From: Chromera velia
Lineage: Eukaryota; Sar; Chromeraceae
Direction of reading: 5' to 3'
Assembly: GCA_018398765.1 (NCBI GenBank)
Contig: JAHBMJ010001722.1
Coordinates: 1-26,938, forward strand
Length of the DNA stretch: 26,938 nt
Shown here piece after piece: positions 20,245 through 26,938 of this stretch. Numbering within the stretch: position 1 is the stretch's first letter; every line of letters begins with the position of its first letter. The notes beneath the pieces are model-generated. The model was not told where the DNA came from and did not search any database. It was given only the letters and a program-made list of their open reading frames with translations. Both the position numbers and the translations under genes were made by a program.

Positions 20245-22118
20245 ATGGGTGATAAGAATCTAGGAAAGCGGTTGAACATGTCGCTTGACGACCTTATTGG
20301 AGGAGGAGGTCCTGGGGGCGGAAAGTCTGCCAACCAGCCCGCTCCACCGAAAGCCCCTCCTTCCCAGCCTAAGCAGCAGTCCAAGCAGCCGAAGCAGCCA
20401 AAGCAGCCCCAGCCCAAACAAGGCGGAGGTGGAGGAGGTCCGCCGAAACAGCAACATCAACAGCAGAACCAGGCAGGCGCCTCGTACGGCCCCATGCGGC
20501 AGAGAGGAGGAAACCGCGCTGCTCCTTACGAAAGTCAGTCAGAATTGGTCCGTACGTAGGCACCCTCTTTGATTTGTGCACTTGCTCACGTATGGAGACT
20601 GGTGAGAAAGAATGAGCCTGCTGCGTCTTCCTCGCTCTTCACAGAAGATCCGATGAAATGGTTTTCTTTCACACAACTACTCACTCTCTCGACTGTTTGC
20701 GTTAATTGTTCTTCCCCCATATTCTCTGTGTGTGTGTCTGCAGACGGCCCCGGTCCTGCACGAAGGGTCCAGGGTCCTCCAGCGAAAGCCTCCCTGAACC
20801 CTGGACCGAATGCTGTGCTGCAGGTAGGTAAGGGTCGAGGGTGGGGAGAGACAAGAACGGTCCCTCGAGTTTTTCGATGGGCACACAACCTTTCTCTTTA
20901 GTGTTCGACTTGGAGGGTTTTCTAGCCTCCTTTGCCTGTGTGCTTTGCGTGGTCTCTTTTCGTCGTTTTTTCATCAATTTCGAGTGCGATGGACATCGCT
21001 TTTTTCCCCCTCTGCCAGTCGTTCTATCCAAGTTAACCGTAAAGTATTCACCCCACGTCTCGTCTCTGCAGCCACGAGCCTCCTCAGGCCCCGTCCTGAA
21101 GCCCAAAGCCTCCCTGTTGGTCTCGAGAAACCGGCAGCAGCAGCAGCAGCAGAGCTCCTCGGCCATCCAGCAGCAGCCAGCACAACCGCAAAGGGCCGTT
21201 CTCAAGGCGCGTGCCCCCGGTCCCGCTGCCACGAGTTCCCAGAGACCTGCAGGGGGGGGAATTCTGCCCCCTCCCTCTAACATGACTGGCGTGCGTGTGA
21301 CAGTTCCGAACCAGTCTGCCGTTTTGCACAAAAAACCAGTAATGAATGGCGCTCCTGCGGGTCCAGCTGCGTACGTCCAAACAGGTTACCAAACAGTGCC
21401 CCAGCCAGCACAGTCGCAACACCCGGCCCTCGCATACGTACCACCTCCTCGCCCTCCCGTTCAACCCACCAACGCATTCGCCATGCAGAACTTGACTGGC
21501 AGCCAACAGCAAGCACCCCCGCCCCAGCAGAACACCCAGTACGCCCCCGCCCCCGCCCAGAGAACCCAGCAGACCTACCAGCAACCGCAGCAGCAGCAAC
21601 AACCCGTGCCCACATACCCCCAGCAGCCTGCACCGCAACCGCAGCAGCAGCAGCCACAGCAGTACGTGCCCAACCAAGGGGGCAGTCTCTTTCCCGATAG
21701 AAGTGCACCGCCACCCCAACCTGCACCCGCACCCGCGCCTGCACGTGCCCCCCAGCAATCCCAGTCTCTATTCCCAGACCACAACGGAACTGCACCTCCC
21801 CCGCAACAGACATACCGCCAGCCCCCGCCCGCACAGCAACCCGCCCCCGTGCCACAGCAGCAGCAGCAACCACCCCCCCAGCAACGACAACAAACTCAAC
21901 AGCAGCAGCAGGCACCTCAGCAGCAGCCAAAGCCTCCTGCGGAAGAGCCTACCCGTGTTGTTCTTGTTCACAACGTCAGTCAGTCAGTCAGTTGCTTTCC
22001 CTCTCTGTTGTCTGTCTGTTCCTCTGTCTGCTTATTTGAGTTTTTCTCCGTTTTTTTTTTCCTTGTCCGCTGTTAATGGCTGCTTCGTGAGTCAGAGAGA
22101 TGGAATGCAAGTTTTTTC

Positions 22119-22157
<39 letters not shown>

Positions 22158-23679
22158 TGTCTGTCTGTCTTTCTTTCTTTCTTTCTTTCTTTCTGTCTTT
22201 CTGTCTGTCTTTCTGTCTTTCTTTCTTTCTTTATTTATTTATTTATTTATTTCCTTCTTCCTTCCTTCTTTCTCTTTCTTTCCTCCTTTCTTCCTTGCCT
22301 TTCTCTTCCTTTTCTTCTGTCTTTGTTTCTCTCTCTCTCTCCCCGCGTCTGAAACAGAAAGGGAGGGTCTGCCAGTGTGCCTATGAAACCGAAGGAACGA
22401 TCGAGTGAACGTTCATGTTTGTGCATGCGTGCAGCTGCCGGAGGAGGGGATGACGAACCAGGATCTGAAGGACGCCTTCGACAAGCACGTGGGGGGCGTG
22501 GAGGGGTGTGAGATGCTGTACACCAGCAAGGTCAGAGAGTCAGAAAGGAAGGAGGGCAGGAAGGGGCGGAGGAGATGGAAGGAAGGGGGGTCTGGCCGAA
22601 GAGGGTGTAGGGAAGGAGGCGGCATGCGTTCTTATGGCAGTGTTTGGCTTACTCCCTGTGGGTTTGTTGGCTTGTTCAGCTGCCTTCTATCCCAGACCAT
22701 TTCTGTCTACGACTCGAAGCAAAGATATGCATTGTATGAACTAATGGAACGAACCCGATTGATTCTGCAGAACCGGTTCACTCGCTTGGCGTTGATCAAG
22801 TTCTCGTCTGCCGAGAGGGCAAAGAAAGCCAATGGTAAATTCCTTTTCCTTTTCTCAGTTTTCTCCTTCCATGTTCTCTCAGCGTGGATTTTCAGCCCTG
22901 GTTTTTGACTGGTCTCCAGCTCGTTCAGGTCTCTCTCTCTTGAGTGTAGTCGAAAAACGGACCGATAGCCCGAGTCATTATTTTGCTACTGCTCCATGAG
23001 AGCTTCTTGATCTGTTAGCTCGTGTTGTCCACTCAGGAGAGTTGTCTTCCCTCATTCCTGCTTGCCTGCCTGTAATTTCGTGTCTGGTCTATTCCAAGCC
23101 TTTCCCCCCCTGAGATAGAAAGCCACCATGTCGATGTGCTGTCCCCTTCCTTTCGTTCTGGCGAAGTCGAATGCTGCACAAATGAATGAGGGGCCGGGGG
23201 GGAGGGTAGAGGAAGATCTTTTGCGCCCTTAATTGTTCGATTGTTCGTTCGGTGGTGCTCATTTGCCCATCTGCCTGTCTTGTGTGTGCCGGTGGGGCTG
23301 TACCAGGGCTGTCCGTCTGTTTTGTTTTTCGAAGATGTAAATCCGTGTTTGACTGTCGCGCATGCGTTAGGAGACTTTGAGAGGTGAACAGTGTAATGTT
23401 TCTCTGTGTGTGGATACAAGCATGAATCCATGCACAAGTCTGTTGCTGCATGTCTTTCCTTACATGGTGAAAGCATTTTTCCCCTTGCCTTCATTCATTG
23501 GTTCGTTGCTTTCTTCTTTGAAGGTTTCCTTCTTATATGGCCTGTTTTTTCGTCTGTTTGGTTTATTTTGTGTTCTCGTGTCTTCATGTCTCGATACTCT
23601 GTTTTTCATTCTGTTTTGTACCTCTTGACTTTCTGTCTCAGCCCCTTTCTTTGTTGGTTGATTGATTTCTTTCTTTCTT

Positions 23680-23710
<31 letters not shown>

Positions 23711-25449
23711 GCCTGCCTGCCTGTCTGTCTGTTTGCCTGTCTTTCTTCTTCGTTTGTTCGCTTCTACATCTCACTCCTCTCTTGTATACCCATTTAACGA
23801 AGCGGGGGAAAGAAACAGACTGCCACGGTACTGAAGAACAAATTGGCTTTGAAGGATAAAGAAAGAACTTGAGCGTGGGAGTCCTGATTCTTTGTTTGTG
23901 GGCAGACTGAAAAGGCAAACAAGATGTCGATAGATATGAAATGCTGAGATATCCATTTACCAATCGTTGGAACGGGGAAAGAGTACCTCGACGCAAAACT
24001 AAGGCATGGCAAACCTTTGAGAACAGTCAATCGAAATGTAATCAGGTTTTCACATGAAAGATTGGGTGAAGCGAGCGTCACGCTCAGAAAAAAGAGCCCA
24101 AGTCGGAAAAGAAGTCGAAACGAAGGAACCGAAATTGACGCACGCTGTGCAGGCCTTGCTGCACCTTTTTCTTCAGGGAAGAAAAAAGAAGGGCTCGACG
24201 GACTGAGACAGGCCGTCTGACCGTCATGCATGCATGGAGCACGAAGGGAAAGGGGGTTTCGGTGTCTGAGGAGAGAGAAAAAGAGTAAAATAGTACACTT
24301 ATATGGTTCGTTTGTTCTCCCGTGTAGTGGACAAGTTCTCATGTCGACAAGAATAAATGCAACGTAGACGAAGAGGTGGCAAGAAAGGGATGAAACAAAA
24401 AACAGAGGTAAAGAGAAAGCAAGGGAGAAGAGAGAGAAAGCAAAGGGCGGAAAAATTCGTCGAAAATAAGGGGTCTGGCAGAAGTGAAGGGGAAAAAAAG
24501 AAAATTGCCCTCGAATGTTGTCAGCACAAAAAGAATTGAGGAGGAATGTTCACGAGGAGAAAGGTGGATGGTCCATCCAGCTGAAAGCTCGTTTGCACTG
24601 CCACTCTTCTGCCTTTTGTGTTCCTTCCTGCTGTTCTGATCTCAAGCGATGTCGAAAAGAAAAGGAAAGACGCGTGAGTGAGAAGCAGTCAGGCAGGCAG
24701 GCAGGACCAAGAATGAATGCGTGGGTCCCGAGTCTGTCTGTCCGTCTGTCTGTGTGTCTGTCTGCCTGCTAGTTTATGTTTGTCTCTAAAGTCGAGTCTG
24801 ATTTGTCTTCTCTGCATTGAGCCGAACTTCACAAGCTTTTGGCTTTATGCTCGCTTTTTTCTCGACATTCTGGCGGCCTGGTACAGCATCAAGACAGGCT
24901 CTTGTGAGAAGAGAAATGAAAAAGAATGACCACGAAAGCTGCCAAGGGGGAGAAAAGAAAAAAGGAAGAGGTTGCGGGCGAACGAAAAGGCAGCTTTTGT
25001 CGTCCGATTCGTTTTGATTCGTGAGTGTGTCCGTTGTCTGACTGCTTCCGGTTCAAAAGTCGGAGGTGACGAACTGCGTCTCAGTGCAGGCTCATGGCTT
25101 GTCTTTGTGAATGTTTGGTCTGGTTTTGTTGTGTTCTGTTCTGCTTTCTTGTTCTCCTCTTTTGACCCTCTTCTATTTTCTTCAACGTCTTGTGTGTCTT
25201 CCTCTTTTTGTTTTTCTTTCTTCTCTGGCTTTTTTGTTTTTCTTTATTTTGTTTTTTTTCTCAATCGTTCTTGCGTATTTTCTTTCTTTTTTCTCTCTTG
25301 AATGTAATGCATGCTTCTTTCCGGGCATGCATCTCTTTCCTCTCTTTCATTTATTTCTTCTTCTTGATGCAGACTTGTTCGGAGGAGGATTCATCAACGA
25401 GGCAAAAATCAGATTCACGTACGAAGCGGAGGATTGGCCTCTGAAGTGA
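20245..25449 (+). CDS. ALY/REF (THOC4)-type mRNA export adaptor, 6 exons
   Basis: Exons 20245-20533, 20744-20823, 21072-21974, 22435-22530, 22771-22834 and 25373-25449 join in frame to 502 residues. ALY/REF proteins bind mRNA and the helicase UAP56/DDX39B in the TREX complex and hand mRNA to the nuclear export receptor. Evidence: the N-terminal LNMSLDDLI (10-18) matches the UAP56-binding motif of the family (MSLDDII in animals). The C-terminal part is one RRM (about 415-495): RVVLVHN as RNP2, helix NQDLKDAFDKH, RLALIKF as RNP1, then AERAKKAND with LFGGGFINEAKIRF. It ends 9 residues after that strand, without the usual C-terminal second copy of the helicase motif. Animal ALYREF is about 250 residues; here a linker of some 300 residues of Gln/Pro separates the two ends. 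The RRM is split by three introns, the last 2.5 kb long. A TTTAG|GG site at 20233 suggests a 5' UTR intron. Confidence 0.85.
21132..21950 (+). other. Gln/Pro-rich linker of the ALY/REF-like protein
   Basis: Within exon 3, CAG/CAA and CCN codons dominate, giving poly-Gln blocks (from 21132, 21588, 21643, 21857 and 21898) and Pro-Ala-Pro runs. The short motif SLFPD occurs twice (near 21687 and 21763), hinting at an internal duplication of about 75 bases. Long minus-strand open frames here are shadows of this repeat composition. Confidence 0.8.
22118..22260. repeat. (TTTC)n / (TGTC)n / (TTTA)n compound microsatellite
   Basis: Successive TTTC, TGTC, TTTC and ATTT runs fill the intron 21975-22434 of the ALY/REF-like gene. 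Confidence 0.95.
22835..25372 (+). other. 2.5-kb last intron of the ALY/REF-like gene
   Basis: Donor G|GTAAAT and acceptor TTGATGCAG. Joining across it completes the RRM (KKAN-D-LFGGG), so no further exon is needed. It contains a TTTC/TGTC/TGCC microsatellite (about 23667-23743), another TGTC run near 24733-24765 and a T-rich 3' third. No gene nested on either strand was convincing. Confidence 0.65.
23667..23743. repeat. (TTTC)n-(TGTC)n-(TGCC)n microsatellite
   Basis: Graded tetranucleotide run inside the long intron. The unit changes by single substitutions along its length. Confidence 0.9.
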
Positions 25450-26938
25450 TTGATTGGGGGAGAGGAGAGGGAAGGGGGAAGAGCAGTCTCTTGCACCCTT
25501 TTTTTCGCTCCTTTTGCCCCTGTCTCTGTCTTTATTTCAGAGCCAGTCAAACAAAGCATGTAAACAGAAGAGAAGCGGGGAAAGAAAAAAGGTACGTCGG
25601 GTTGGAGTGGAACTGTCGCGTGCCCATCATGGAAAGAACGAGGATGGTGAACCAAAAGGGAATTAGGAGATCGAAGGGACCTGCTGGGCGTTGAATTGAA
25701 TTGACTGGTTGATCCACGCGGGTGACTTTTTTGAGGTTCGGTAGGGTCCCTGAGGCACCACAAGGAGAACTTGAAAGGGTCGGACGAAAGGCGACGTACT
25801 TGGGAGGAAGCTTACCATACAGCCAGAGCAGATGGAGGCATCAGGTTGTTGCATGGCATCGTTCTGGTTCTATATCTTTGATGCTTGGCGGGAGGACTGG
25901 CTGAGGGATTCAATTTGGCCAAGTGATCGAGCCAGGGATTGAGGGAGCAGGGAAGGCGACGAGGTGCTATCAAGACAGCATTGAATACATTTTTGTTGTC
26001 TTTCAGCCGATCCTCGGTATGGAGGGAAGGGAAGTGCGGTTGTGGGCTGTTCAGAGGGTTGGAACTAGGGTTGGAAAGGGTGTCCTCGTCTGCAGCCGGC
26101 CTTCGTCGTGTGAGCACTCGAAGGACGTAGTATAAACGACTCAGGTGGCTGCATAGTACCTAGGACCGTGCATACGTGTTTCTGTCTTTGAGGTGTGAAA
26201 GGCGGCGTCTCCACATCCTTCGGTCTCCTGCTCCGTGAGTGATTTAACAGTCGTTTTCCCAAATAGTGAATTTCCTTATCCTCTGTTGACTCAATCTCTT
26301 GCTGAATACTAGGTAAGCATTGTCTTTTAGAGTCTGTTATGTCATTATAAGTCATAATCTGAAACTTAAATTGTTACTTAATTGAAGCAAGTCAGACCTA
26401 GAGTCAGACTCATAAATTGTTATTAGGAAGAACACAAAAAGGGTTAATTGCCAGTGTTTTAGACTATTTACTATATAAGATGGCTAGAATATAAGATGTG
26501 TCTATTGTCCTAAGGTTAGGTGTTTCACTCTAGTGGCAAACAACCTATTTTTTTAAAATAGTGGGCCCTAAGTGAGGGGGGGGGCGGGCAAAGGGGAATT
26601 GATTGATTGATTGATTGATATGTTCCGCCCTAGGGCCTTCCCGCTATGTCTATCCGTAGAGTTATGGCGCTGCCAACGTACGGGGCTATAAGATCTGAGG
26701 GTCGGACATGCATTGTTCATACTTCTCTTTAGTCTTACACACAGGCAAGACTGTATTTCTGAATTGACTTGCATGCGAACCAATTAATACAATACATGCA
26801 TGCACATACATATACGCCATACGCTCGACATGTGTGCACTACGTGCAGCTCTGACAATGCCTACAACCTCACAATATAACGTGCCACCTCCCCCAGAGTG
26901 TCGTCCCGACACTTTCATATGGATGTACTCAGCTGTTG
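25450..26938. other. Right-hand region without a recognised gene
   Basis: This follows the ALY/REF-like stop codon and presumably begins with its 3' UTR. From about 26280 to 26560 the sequence is AT-rich. A (GATT)n run lies at 26597-26620, followed by about 100 bases (26625-26725) whose plus frame reads VMALPTYGAIRSEGRTC up to a stop. No family could be assigned. Confidence 0.5.
26597..26620. repeat. (GATT)n microsatellite
   Basis: Short tetranucleotide run preceded by a G-rich stretch at 26576-26586. Confidence 0.9.

Noticed and set aside
21084-21930. Minus-strand Leu/Gly/Ala-rich open frames
   Set aside because: They are shadows of the Gln/Pro-coding exon of the ALY/REF-like gene.

Overview
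This window is eukaryotic nuclear DNA from a microbial eukaryote. It has spliced genes with GT..AG introns, long intergenic stretches, dense microsatellites (AC, GT, CT, GA, TTTC, TGTC, GTCA units) and proteins rich in Gln, Pro and His tracts. My best guess is an alga-like protist with a repeat-rich genome, for example a chromerid such as Chromera. That is an impression from gene style and low-complexity content, not a demonstrated identity.

Layout: (1) 1-1595, minus strand: an allantoicase gene of purine degradation, whose 3' end runs off the left edge. (2) 1600-2511: a divergent intergenic region with a degenerate tandem repeat and a cluster of hairpins. (3) 2512-14674, plus strand: one large gene that I assemble into 19 exons and about 1,752 residues. 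It encodes a CCCH zinc finger, an RG-rich patch, an IRE1/RNase L-type kinase domain, a divergent KEN (RNase-like) domain and a tail of about 850 residues rich in charge, Gln, His and Pro. The kinase has lost its catalytic Asp, and the KEN residues expected for RNA cleavage appear replaced. This is the most unusual object in the window. (4) 14675-20244: about 5.5 kb with no supportable gene. (5) 20245-25449, plus strand: a 6-exon ALY/REF (THOC4)-type mRNA export adaptor with an N-terminal UAP56-binding motif, a very long Gln/Pro linker and a C-terminal RRM, with a 2.5-kb last intron. (6) 25450-26938: no gene recognised.

The two large plus-strand genes both look like RNA-binding factors with low-complexity regions; no operon-like linkage is implied. 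Many splice donors read GTCAGT or start a short (GTCA)n run rather than GTAAGT/GTGAGT, and some of these runs offer several donors 4 nt apart in different phases. No rRNA, tRNA, CRISPR array or protein-coding transposon was recognised. All exon joins are inferred by eye from splice motifs, reading-frame phase and domain continuity; no transcript data were available.
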